Shown here one piece after another: positions 8,603-14,819 of a stretch of 19,329 bases of DNA. The stretch's first letter is position 1. Each line of letters opens with the position of its first letter. The DNA is taken from contig JAIRPA010000007.1 of the NCBI GenBank assembly GCA_031257235.1, positions 1-19,329 of the forward strand. The letters run 5' to 3'. The position numbers were made by a program, and so were the translations under genes. The notes under the pieces are model-generated. The model was not told where the DNA came from, did no database searches, and saw nothing but the letters and a program-made list of their open reading frames with translations. Source of the DNA: Burkholderiales bacterium (lineage in GTDB: Bacteria; Pseudomonadota; Gammaproteobacteria; Burkholderiales; Casimicrobiaceae).

Positions 8603-8629
8603 GTACGCAAGTGCAAGGGTACGCCCAAA

Positions 8630-8930
8630 AGTGAAAACCTACACTCGCGGGTTCGGCAAAAAGTATTACTTTTTGCCGGTAATCATTTCCAAAAAACCAA
8701 AGGTTGGGGCGGAACTCACATTGCTACGCAAAGTTAGTGGAGACAAAAACCCTGATGGTTTTTTGTAGAAACGGCGGACGCGCAATGCGCGGCGTCATTG
8801 CGGGCTTGACCCGCAATCCGGTTTTTCCGCAGTTCCCGCAAAAAAGTATCCGGCTTTGCCGGTACTTTTTTGGACTTATTTCAACCGGCAAAAAGTAATA
8901 CTTTTTGCCGAAACCTCTGAAACCTGAACC
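8630..8930. repeat. composite palindromic intergenic block III
   Basis: It lies downstream of rlmL and upstream of dsbD (both minus strand). It starts with the half module CGCCCAAAAGTG and the spacer CCTACACTCGCGGGTT, then the palindrome at 8654-8678, an A6-containing hairpin split by extra sequence (about 8691-8766), and ATTGCGGG/CCCGCAAT with loop CTTGA at 8797-8817 followed by CCGGTTTTTCCGC. The A6...T6 hairpin at 8840-8871 and a second full palindrome at 8886-8910 close the block. The block is therefore bounded by the same palindrome on both sides. No protein-coding sequence is supported between 8603 and 8930. Confidence 0.85.
8840..8871. terminator. A6...T6 bidirectional hairpin (module C) after rlmL
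   Basis: A6-GTA-T-CCGGC-TTT-GCCGG-TAC-T6 followed by GG. On the minus strand it lies about 60-90 nt past the rlmL stop, suited to terminate that transcript. Confidence 0.65.
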
Positions 8931-10811
8931 TCACAAATACGAAATTTCAGGGTCGTCGGTCTCTTGTTTTTTGACAGGGGTTTTGAGCGTTAAAACTTTG
9001 CGCGGAGGTTTGACGGGCAAAGGTTGAGCCGCCAAAGGTTTATGGGGCGGGGATTTGGTCGCTTGAGTTTTGTGCGTTGCGTTTTTTTGCGATGCGCCTG
9101 CCGCGGCGGGTTTGGAAAACCGTCCCGTTGAATCTTTGTGGACGTGGTGCGTCGTGCTTTTTGCCCACGGTGCTTTTGAGGGCGAAGACTTTGCCTCATC
9201 AAAAGAAGAAGCGCTTGATCGTTTGACGGGGGCGTCGTGCGAGAACGAAGGCGTTTTGGTTCGGTAACGCGGTTTGTCGGTTGCCGATGACGCATTGGGG
9301 GGTCGATCGCCGTCGCCTCTTGTCGTCTTTGAAAAATCTCTTGTAAAACCGCCCGATCTTGCCATGCGGGGCGTGCTTGACCGCTCGCCCCGCTCGCTCT
9401 TTTCGGAAAAACGCGAGGATTTCCCGAAAGAGGGCTGACGTGTCGGTGAGGCGGGTTTTTTATCGTCAGCGTGGCGGCTTGATGTTTTTTCACGAGCTTC
9501 GACGCTTTTCTTCGCGCCGGACAATATCGGAGGCAAACCGGAGATTTTGGGGAATTTCGGCATTCCCCATGAATCCGTGACGGTGGGCGGCAGATCGGAA
9601 ACGGTATCGGAAAAAGTAGGATGAGTCGAGTCTGCCATGTCGTCGCCGTCCGTTTTTTTGACACGTCGCATGGAGCCTTTGACAATTCGGAACTCAAAAA
9701 AGCGGCATTCGATCGCGCCGTTATAAAGCGGTGTTTTTTTGGAAGGTTTTAACCCCATATGATGCGGCATCTCACGATCTGCCGTGATGAAGTACGTGCT
9801 CCAACCGGCAAAGTTTTTCTTTAAGGCAGAGGCTAATGCGGGGTAAAGCTCCGTTAAATACTTTTCATCATCAAGACGCAAACCATACGGCGGATTGGAT
9901 AAAAGGATGCCCTGATCGGCCGGCGCGACAATATGAGTGGCGTCGGCAATTTTAAAATCGATCCATTCAGAGACACGTGCCAACGCCGCGTGGGTTTTTG
10001 CGCCGGCGATAGAAACGGTGGAACGATCGCTGGCAAAAATCGAAGGCGCTTTGGGGGCGGGCAGGACGCGATCACGCGCGGTTTGACGCAAACGTTGCCA
10101 CGTCGGTCCATCATAAAATCGCAACTTTTGAAACCCAAACGCGCGGGTCAATCCGGGCGCGGAGTTTGACGCAATCAATGCCGCCTCAATCGCCAAGGTG
10201 CCGCTACCGCAAAAAGGGTCGATGAACGGCGTGCCCGGTGTCCATCCGGCAAGCGCGATCAAACCCGCGGCGAGGTTTTCGCGCAACGTGGCGGGCTCTT
10301 CGGTGTTTCTTCGATAACCGCGTTTGAACAAGGTATCGCCGGAGGTGTCCAGATACAGCGAGACTTCGCGGTCGGTCAAATACACCAACACACGCACGTC
10401 GGGAGCTTGTTTATCAATCGCGGGACGCAACATGCCTTCACGACGAAAGCGATCACAAATCGCGTCTTTGACGCGCAAGGTGACGAACGACAAACTGGTG
10501 AGCGGCGATTTAATGGCGGTGGTGTCCACGCGCAACGAGCGCGTTTCATTGAAAAATTTTGTCCAATTGATGTATTCGGCAAGCGCGTAAATATCGTGTT
10601 CGTCCCGATAAGTATTTTTTTCGACGCGCCACAATATACGACTGGCAAGACGAGACTCCAGATTGGCGCGATACATCAGCGTGAGGTCTCCTTTAAAAGC
10701 GACGCCGCCCTCGGTGGGCGACAAGGAAGCCGCGCCCAAACTTTTGAGCTCTTGCGTTAAGGCTTTTTCCAATCCGCGGGGGCAAGTGGCAAAAAAATAG
10801 TTGTCGTCCAT
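8931..10811 (-). CDS. rlmL: RlmL-like 23S rRNA (guanine-N2)-methyltransferase with long basic C-terminal tail
   Basis: A 626-residue protein. Residues 1-380 match the RlmL domain that methylates N2 of G2445 in 23S rRNA: an N-terminal ferredoxin-like/THUMP region (FFATCPRGLEKALTQEL...), the SAM motif DPFCGSGTLAIEAA from Asp198, and the catalytic NPPYG at 306-310. From about 382 to the end (about 245 residues) the protein is low-complexity, rich in K, R, S, P and T, without recognisable domains and predicted disordered. It replaces the RlmK half found in enteric RlmKL. The start is set at ATG 10811 (MDDNYFFATCP); an upstream GTG at 10847 adds 12 residues unlike the family. No strong ribosome-binding site is seen. 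Block III follows the gene. Confidence 0.92.
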   Translation of the reverse strand: MDDNYFFATCPRGLEKALTQELKSLGAASLSPTEGGVAFKGDLTLMYRANLESRLASRILWRVEKNTYRDEHDIYALAEYINWTKFFNETRSLRVDTTAIKSPLTSLSFVTLRVKDAICDRFRREGMLRPAIDKQAPDVRVLVYLTDREVSLYLDTSGDTLFKRGYRRNTEEPATLRENLAAGLIALAGWTPGTPFIDPFCGSGTLAIEAALIASNSAPGLTRAFGFQKLRFYDGPTWQRLRQTARDRVLPAPKAPSIFASDRSTVSIAGAKTHAALARVSEWIDFKIADATHIVAPADQGILLSNPPYGLRLDDEKYLTELYPALASALKKNFAGWSTYFITADREMPHHMGLKPSKKTPLYNGAIECRFFEFRIVKGSMRRVKKTDGDDMADSTHPTFSDTVSDLPPTVTDSWGMPKFPKISGLPPILSGAKKSVEAREKTSSRHADDKKPASPTRQPSFGKSSRFSEKSERGERSSTPRMARSGGFTRDFSKTTRGDGDRPPNASSATDKPRYRTKTPSFSHDAPVKRSSASSFDEAKSSPSKAPWAKSTTHHVHKDSTGRFSKPAAAGASQKNATHKTQATKSPPHKPLAAQPLPVKPPRKVLTLKTPVKKQETDDPEISYL

Positions 10812-10899
10812 AGTGTGATGTTCTGTATTGAGGTGTGGGTTGGGCACTTGTGCCGAGGGAGACTCCGCGTTCTGCGTCTCACTTCAAAAAACGCGGTGC

Positions 10900-11018
10900 T
10901 TCATCGTAAAACTGACTCCGGTTTGAAACCCCGCCCTTTAGGGCGGTGCGAAGGCTGGAACCCCGGCCTGGAAGTCCGGGGTTTCGACCGTAGCTACTTG
11001 GGAGGGGTGCAAACCCCT
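10900..11018 (-). repeat. 119-bp triple-hairpin repeat, copy 2 (inverted)
   Basis: Reverse complement of 1-119 with a single G/A difference. Identity stops exactly at the base matching position 120, while to the right the partner runs out at the window edge, so the true length is unknown. It lies between the hydrolase stop (11099) and the rlmL start (10811), both on the minus strand, and its hairpins may act at that operon boundary. Confidence 0.88.
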
Positions 11019-11033
11019 TCCAAGTTCGTTCAC

Positions 11034-11059
11034 AGCGACAGGCATGAATGCCTGTCGCT
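11034..11059. terminator. near-perfect 26-nt hairpin
   Basis: AGCGACAGGCAT and ATGCCTGTCGCT pair over 12 bp around a central GA (effectively 11 bp with a TGAA loop). It sits 40 nt past the alpha/beta hydrolase stop on the minus strand and beside the 119-bp repeat. There is no T-run, so it may be a REP-like or RNA-stabilising element rather than a true intrinsic terminator. Confidence 0.5.
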
Positions 11060-11098
11060 AATGAGTTGCTTGTTGCCAAACGGCAGATTCTAACGCGG

Positions 11099-11767
11099 TT
11101 ACACTGAATTCGGGGGCAAACGCGTGGAAATTTCGGCAAGTCTGGCGAGAATAAAGCGCGTCACGACCTTTTGTAAATCGGGGAGACGCCCGTGAAAAAA
11201 ATGTCCGCAGTCCGGCATCACCACCATGGGCAAACGTTGAGGGCGCGCCCAAGCCAAAGCGTCCGCAAAGGGGATGACATCATCGTCGTCTCCATGGACA
11301 ACCAAGGTTTCAGGCGGCACATGAGCAAGCGCGAAACGTTTTGCCGCCGGCGCGATCAAGGTCATTATGTCAGGATGAATATCCAACGCCAATTGGGATT
11401 GAATCGCGCAGCCGAAGGAAAACCCGCCCAATGCCGTGATGGGCGGAAGGTTGCCGTGATAAAGCGAGAGAAGATAACGCCAAACCGCGCGCGCGTCGTC
11501 CAATTCACCGACGCCGTTGTCCCACGCGCCTTCGGACGCGCCGGTTCCGCGATAGTTAAATCGCGCCACGATGAAGTTTTGGGAAAAATATGATTTGGCA
11601 AGCGTGGTGACAATTTTGTTGTCGAGCGTTCCGCCTTGTTGCGGGTTAGGCGCGGCAATCAGCGCGATGCCGCAAGGAGCATGCGGCGCGCGCGGCGTAT
11701 TGATGACGGTTTCGATGTGTCCCGCGCTGCCTTGAACCGTCACGCGGGTGAGTGTTTTGGGCGTCAT
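11099..11767 (-). CDS. alpha/beta hydrolase
   Basis: A 222-residue cytoplasmic alpha/beta-hydrolase-fold protein without signal peptide. The nucleophile elbow is GFSFG with Ser117 at 115-119. Likely acid residues are within GDDDD (159-163), and the base is His189 (DCGHFFH). The N-terminal HIETVINTP and RFNYRGTGASEG segments match the small COG2945-like hydrolases, whose substrates are largely unknown; an esterase or acyl-hydrolase is possible. Its ATG overlaps the ferredoxin stop by four bases (ATGA), so the two are translationally coupled. This pairing suggests co-expression but does not show the substrate. Confidence 0.88.
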   Translation of the reverse strand: MTPKTLTRVTVQGSAGHIETVINTPRAPHAPCGIALIAAPNPQQGGTLDNKIVTTLAKSYFSQNFIVARFNYRGTGASEGAWDNGVGELDDARAVWRYLLSLYHGNLPPITALGGFSFGCAIQSQLALDIHPDIMTLIAPAAKRFALAHVPPETLVVHGDDDDVIPFADALAWARPQRLPMVVMPDCGHFFHGRLPDLQKVVTRFILARLAEISTRLPPNSV

Positions 11768-12075
11768 CGCAAAAGCCGGTCAACTTTACGTCCGCTCATT
11801 AAGTGCGCGGATAGAATTTCGTCGATATCTTCCGTGGTTTGGTAGGTGTACCAAGTGCCTTCAGGATAAATAACCATCATCGGCGCGTCGTCGCAGCGCC
11901 CCAAGCAACCGGTGCGGTTGACTTTGACCGCTTTGGGGTTGGCAAGGTTCATCGCTTTGACGCGGTCTTTGGCATATTTATAAAAAGAGTCGGCGTCAAG
12001 CGTGTTGCCGCAACTTTTTTTGCCGTCTTCGCGCTCGTTGGCGCAGAAAAATAAGTGGTGGGTGTAATGAGTCAT
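11764..12075 (-). CDS. thioredoxin-like [2Fe-2S] ferredoxin
   Basis: A 103-residue protein of the thioredoxin-like ferredoxin family. Four cysteines are placed as expected for a [2Fe-2S] cluster: Cys11, Cys22, Cys57 and Cys61 (FFCAN, KSCGN, TGCLGRCDDAP). The segment PMMVIYPEGTWYTYQTTEDIDEIL is typical of the family. It probably serves as a small soluble electron carrier; its partner is unknown. It is the first gene of a two-gene operon with the alpha/beta hydrolase. No clear Shine-Dalgarno precedes the ATG at 12075. Block IV separates it from the PhoH gene upstream. Confidence 0.92.
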   Translation of the reverse strand: MTHYTHHLFFCANEREDGKKSCGNTLDADSFYKYAKDRVKAMNLANPKAVKVNRTGCLGRCDDAPMMVIYPEGTWYTYQTTEDIDEILSAHLMSGRKVDRLLR

Positions 12076-12237
12076 GGTGAGGGGATTTTACTGTTGTTCG
12101 GGGAAAAGTGGAAACTACGACGGCAAAAAGTATTACTTTTTGCCGAATAAAAAAGCCCCCTTTATGAAAGGGGGTGGCAGGCGAAGCCTGACGGGGGGTT
12201 GCGTTTTTCGGGACGCCGAGGGCGGCATCCCCTACAC

Positions 12238-12269
12238 AAAAAAGTATCGGGCTTTGCCCGTACTTTTTT
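12238..12269. terminator. A6...T6 bidirectional hairpin (module C), first copy
   Basis: A6-GTA-T-CGGGC-TTT-GCCCG-TAC-T6 followed by GG. The 5-bp stem is CGGGC/GCCCG here instead of CCGGC/GCCGG elsewhere. Confidence 0.6.
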
Positions 12270-12389
12270 GGAAATTCACACCGCCCAAAAGTAGGTTTTT
12301 ACTTTTGGGCGTTCCACAAAAGGGGGTGGCAGGCGAAGCCTGACGGGGGGGTGCGTTTTTCGGGACGCCGAGGGCGGCGTCCCCTACAC

Positions 12390-12421
12390 AAAAAAGTATC
12401 GGGCTTTGCCCGTACTTTTTT
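12390..12421. terminator. A6...T6 bidirectional hairpin (module C), second copy
   Basis: Identical hairpin to 12238-12269, in the second tandem unit. It is the nearer one to the PhoH gene's stop on the minus strand (about 70-100 nt) and can serve as its terminator. Confidence 0.6.
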
Positions 12422-12489
12422 GCTAACTCCAACCGCCCAAAAGTAGGTTTTTACTTTTGGGCGAATAATTTCTACTTTTTGCCGAACGC

Positions 12490-13935
12490 CTATAATATTT
12501 CCGCCGCGTAATCCGCCAATCGGGAGCGTTCTCCGCGGGCAAGCGTGACATGTCCGGCATGCCCCCAGTTTTTCATGCGATCCACCACGTAAGTCAAGCC
12601 GGAATTCGATTCGGAAAGATAAGGCGTATCAATTTGTGCCAAATTGCCGAGGCAGACAATTTTGGTGCCGACACCCGCGCGGGTGATCAGGGTTTTCATT
12701 TGTTTGGAGGTCAGGTTTTGCGCTTCATCAATAATTAAAAACTTATTGATGAAGGTGCGGCCGCGCATGAAATTCAGACTTTTAATTTTGATGTGGGTGC
12801 GTAAAAGATCAAGGGTGGCCGCGCGTTGCCATGAAGTGACTTCTTCGTCGGTGTGTTGTAAGACTTCAAGGTTATCTTCAAGCGCGCCCATCCAAGGGGT
12901 CATCTTTTCTTCTTCCGTGCCGGGCAAAAAACCAATATCTTCACCCACCGGTATGGTGGCGCGTGTGATGATAATCTCCGAATACTTTTTATGTTCAATC
13001 GCCAACATCAAACCCGAAGCCAGTGCCAAAAGGGTTTTGCCGGTGCCGGCTTGCCCCACCATCGTGACCAAATCAATGTCCGGATTCATCAGTAGGTTCA
13101 TGGCAAAATTTTGTTCGCGGTTTCTGGCGGTGATGCCCCAAACGGCGTTTTTGGCGTGGGTGTAATCTTTTAAGGTTTGAAGCACGACTTTTTGATGAAG
13201 CGTGTCGACATCGGTAACCCGCGCGTAAAAGGGCTTTTCACCTTCCGGCTGCCAATACATCATTTCGTTTAAGTAGGGCGCGCGTTGTCCGTCGTAAGCG
13301 ATGCGGTACATCGTGTGTCCGCCCTCCTGCCAAGACTCCAATGACTTTTCATGGCGCTCCCAAAAATTTTCGGGTAAAGCCGTGATGCCCGTGTAAAGAA
13401 TATCGGTGTCTTGCAAGACCTGATCGTTAAAATAATCTTCGGCGTTGATGTTCAAAGCGTGCGCTTTGATGCGCATGTTGATATCTTTGGAGACCAAAAA
13501 CACATCGCGCTTTGCGTTGTTTTTTTGCAGATGATTGACCACCGCCAAAATTTGGTTGTCGGGATAATCCGCAATCAACGGCAGGGTAGACGCGGGGATA
13601 ATTTCGGTCTGCAAAAAAAGCCTGCCCATCGTGGGCGGCAGATTTTCAAAGCCGGCCAGCGGAATCCCCTCGGCTAATTGATTGCCCTGTTCTTTGATGT
13701 GTTGCGTGATGAGCCGATCTAAAAGGCGCGAGGCTTGACGCGCGTTTCGCGCGGTTTCAGACGTGCCTTTTTTCTGGCGATCCAATTCTTCCAAAACAAG
13801 AATGGGCAGGAAAATGTCGTGTTCCTGAAACCGTAACACGGACATGGGGTCATGGAGTAGAACATTGGTATCCAACACAAAAAGACGCCGATCTTTAGGC
13901 GCCAACAAACGACGACGGGCAACTTTGGCATTCAT
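12490..13935 (-). CDS. PhoH family protein with N-terminal PIN domain
   Basis: A 481-residue cytoplasmic protein joining a PIN-type nuclease domain to a PhoH ATPase. The PIN domain begins LFVLDTNVLLHDP with Asp22, and acidic LEELD and DYPDNQILA follow. The ATPase half has Walker A GQAGTGKT at 294-301, TRATIPVGEDIGFLPGT, and Walker B FLIIDEAQN with Asp403-Glu404. This architecture (YlaK/PhoH2-like) has been linked to RNA unwinding and cleavage in other bacteria; the role here is inferred from family only. Length is normal. The ATG at 13935 has no obvious Shine-Dalgarno. Flanked on both sides by repeat blocks, so it is probably monocistronic. Confidence 0.93.
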   Translation of the reverse strand: MNAKVARRRLLAPKDRRLFVLDTNVLLHDPMSVLRFQEHDIFLPILVLEELDRQKKGTSETARNARQASRLLDRLITQHIKEQGNQLAEGIPLAGFENLPPTMGRLFLQTEIIPASTLPLIADYPDNQILAVVNHLQKNNAKRDVFLVSKDINMRIKAHALNINAEDYFNDQVLQDTDILYTGITALPENFWERHEKSLESWQEGGHTMYRIAYDGQRAPYLNEMMYWQPEGEKPFYARVTDVDTLHQKVVLQTLKDYTHAKNAVWGITARNREQNFAMNLLMNPDIDLVTMVGQAGTGKTLLALASGLMLAIEHKKYSEIIITRATIPVGEDIGFLPGTEEEKMTPWMGALEDNLEVLQHTDEEVTSWQRAATLDLLRTHIKIKSLNFMRGRTFINKFLIIDEAQNLTSKQMKTLITRAGVGTKIVCLGNLAQIDTPYLSESNSGLTYVVDRMKNWGHAGHVTLARGERSRLADYAAEIL

Positions 13936-13990
13936 AGATAATTTTTAGACCAATCGGAAACAAAGACGTGCATTTTACTTGGGTTTCGGA

Positions 13991-14039
13991 GTCAGAGGTC
14001 AGTAATCAGGGATCAGGAATCAGAGGTCAGGGATCAGAG
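13991..14039. repeat. 7-bp tandem repeat, seven units
   Basis: Seven adjacent heptamers of the form RTCAGNN: GTCAGAG, GTCAGTA, ATCAGGG, ATCAGGA, ATCAGAG, GTCAGGG, ATCAGAG. The periodicity is exact while the last two positions drift. A short relative occurs directly after dacB (3759-3772). It lies upstream of the PhoH gene and is a plausible variable-number locus. Confidence 0.85.
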
Positions 14040-14084
14040 CGCCGTCATTTAAGCGCAAGGCACAACGGGCCGAAGTCGCAGAAT

Positions 14085-14270
14085 CCACGCCGCCTTTAGG
14101 CGGCGTCATTGCGGACTTGATCCGCAATCCGGTTTTTCCGCCTTTTCTACAAAAAAGCATCCGGCTTCGCCGGTGTTTTTTTGGAAACTATTTCCGGCAA
14201 AAAGTACTACTTTTTGCCGTTGAGTGTAGGTTTCCACTTTTTGGCGTTGAGTGTAGGGGTTTACTTTTGG
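14085..14270. repeat. composite palindromic intergenic block V
   Basis: It lies between rnfH's 3' end and the PhoH gene. It holds ACGCCGCC/GGCGGCGT with a TTTA loop (about 14087-14106), ATTGCGGA/TCCGCAAT with loop CTTGA (14108-14128), CCGGTTTTTCCGCC, an A6...T6 hairpin (14151-14182) and the palindrome CGGCAAAAAGTA/TACTTTTTGCCG region at 14195-14219. Two spaced half modules separated by GAGTGTAGG follow, the last of which forms the rnfH stop. With the heptamer array it fills the whole of 13936-14260. Confidence 0.85.
14151..14182. terminator. A6...T6 bidirectional hairpin (module C) after rnfH
   Basis: A6-GCA-T-CCGGC-TTC-GCCGG-TGT-T6 followed by GG. Compared with the common GTA/TAC version, the middle pair changed T-A to C-G and the outer one became a G-T wobble, so pairing is kept. 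Confidence 0.6.
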
Positions 14271-14563
14271 GCGTCGCCGCGCGCCGCCCTCCTCCGGCGT
14301 GATTCTTTCGGATCGCGTGCGATCGGTAAAAGAAAGTCGATGCGGTCAAACGGTTTGAGAGGGGTAGAACCGATGACTTCTTTTCCGTCCATCGCGTGAA
14401 TCCAGGGCGTTGACGTTGGGGTTTTGGCGTTAAAATCCGACGGCGCGGCGTTTAAAAAGGCGGCGACGGCGTCGCTGACCGTGCTGTCTTGCGGCAGTTC
14501 CAGCGAAAATAAGCGACTGATCGCGCGGTGAGTGTTCGGCGGGTAGGCGATTAAAATCGTCAT
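14261..14563 (-). CDS. rnfH: RnfH family (UPF0125) protein
   Basis: A 100-residue ubiquitin-like small protein. The family signature is the C-terminal DRIDFLLPIARDPKESRRRRA at about 70-92, which matches the canonical DRVEIYRPL..DPKE.RR.RA. The N-terminal strand MTILIAYP and the SLELPQDSTVSDAVAAFL segment fit the beta-grasp fold. Its function is unresolved; it was named for occurring beside rnf genes and often lies near smpB and ratA. Here smpB is divergent next door, but ratA is not present. The start is ATG 14563; an extension to a TTG at 14638 is not family-like. The last residues (DAQK-stop) are encoded by the palindrome module CGCCCAAAAGTAA. Confidence 0.85.
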   Translation of the reverse strand: MTILIAYPPNTHRAISRLFSLELPQDSTVSDAVAAFLNAAPSDFNAKTPTSTPWIHAMDGKEVIGSTPLKPFDRIDFLLPIARDPKESRRRRAARGDAQK

Positions 14564-14632
14564 GGTTGGGGTCAGCACGATATTGATCCTATGAAGCAAA
14601 CGCAAGAAAGTGAAAAGTTTAAGATAGAATAC

Positions 14633-14646
14633 GCTCAAATTTGAGC
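14633..14646. promoter_or_regulatory. 14-bp perfect palindrome between rnfH and smpB
   Basis: GCTCAAATTTGAGC is perfectly self-complementary and lies in the 256-bp divergent region, 70 nt from rnfH and about 170 nt from smpB. It could be an operator for a dimeric regulator. It has no module in common with the repeat blocks. Its function is not known. Confidence 0.35.
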
Positions 14647-14819
14647 CTCTTCCAACCTCCGATCCGATTTTTGACGAGAAGGACGGTGGCGCGGAGGGGC
14701 TTGAACCGGAAAGCGCGGGTTTGTCCGTGTGTTTGGGGTGACTTCAAGCAAACAAAACCGGGAAAAGCAAGCACTTTGATCAAATTTTTGTGCGTTGTTC
14801 ATCATTTTATTTAAAGCTC

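Larger units (their letters stand above)
12167..12463. repeat. tandem duplication of an about 145-bp repeat unit
   Basis: 12167-12311 and 12318-12463 are nearly identical in direct orientation (offset 151-152). They differ by a few substitutions: T/G after the G-run, GCGGCA/GCGGCG in the GC palindrome, and the short linker before the last palindrome. This suggests a recent duplication within the block. Confidence 0.85.
12116..12489. repeat. composite palindromic intergenic block IV
   Basis: It lies between the PhoH gene's 3' end and the ferredoxin gene. It opens with the palindrome at 12121-12145 and then CCCCCTTT/AAAGGGGG at about 12156-12174. Two tandem copies follow of a unit containing AGGCGAAGCCT, GGGACGCCG/CGGCGTCCC (12209-12232, 12361-12384), the A6...T6 hairpin and the variant palindrome CGCCCAAAAGTA/TACTTTTGGGCG (12282-12311, 12434-12463). 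A half module TACTTTTTGCCGA closes it next to the PhoH stop. No gene is supported between 12076 and 12489. Confidence 0.88.

Noticed and set aside
8990..9697. Long alternative frame of 235 codons inside rlmL
   Set aside because: It is an out-of-frame reading of the low-complexity tail on the same strand; the rlmL frame is the one continuous with a clear enzyme domain.
1..11018. A composite transposon bounded by the 119-bp inverted repeats
   Set aside because: The 10.9-kb interior holds only housekeeping genes and no transposase; the pair is better explained as two copies of a dispersed repeat.
10815..11093. Plus-strand open frame across the 119-bp repeat
   Set aside because: It is made of GC-rich palindromes and the antisense of the rlmL start, with no protein-like features.
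12074..12432. Short frames on both strands in block IV
   Set aside because: They read through palindromes and resemble frames in the other repeat blocks; no ribosome-binding site or family resemblance.
14687..14774. Possible tRNA on the minus strand: GGTTCAAGCC and a terminal CCA
   Set aside because: The T-arm does not pair properly, the acceptor stem has no 5' partner and no anticodon arm can be drawn; at most a tRNA-end-like fragment.
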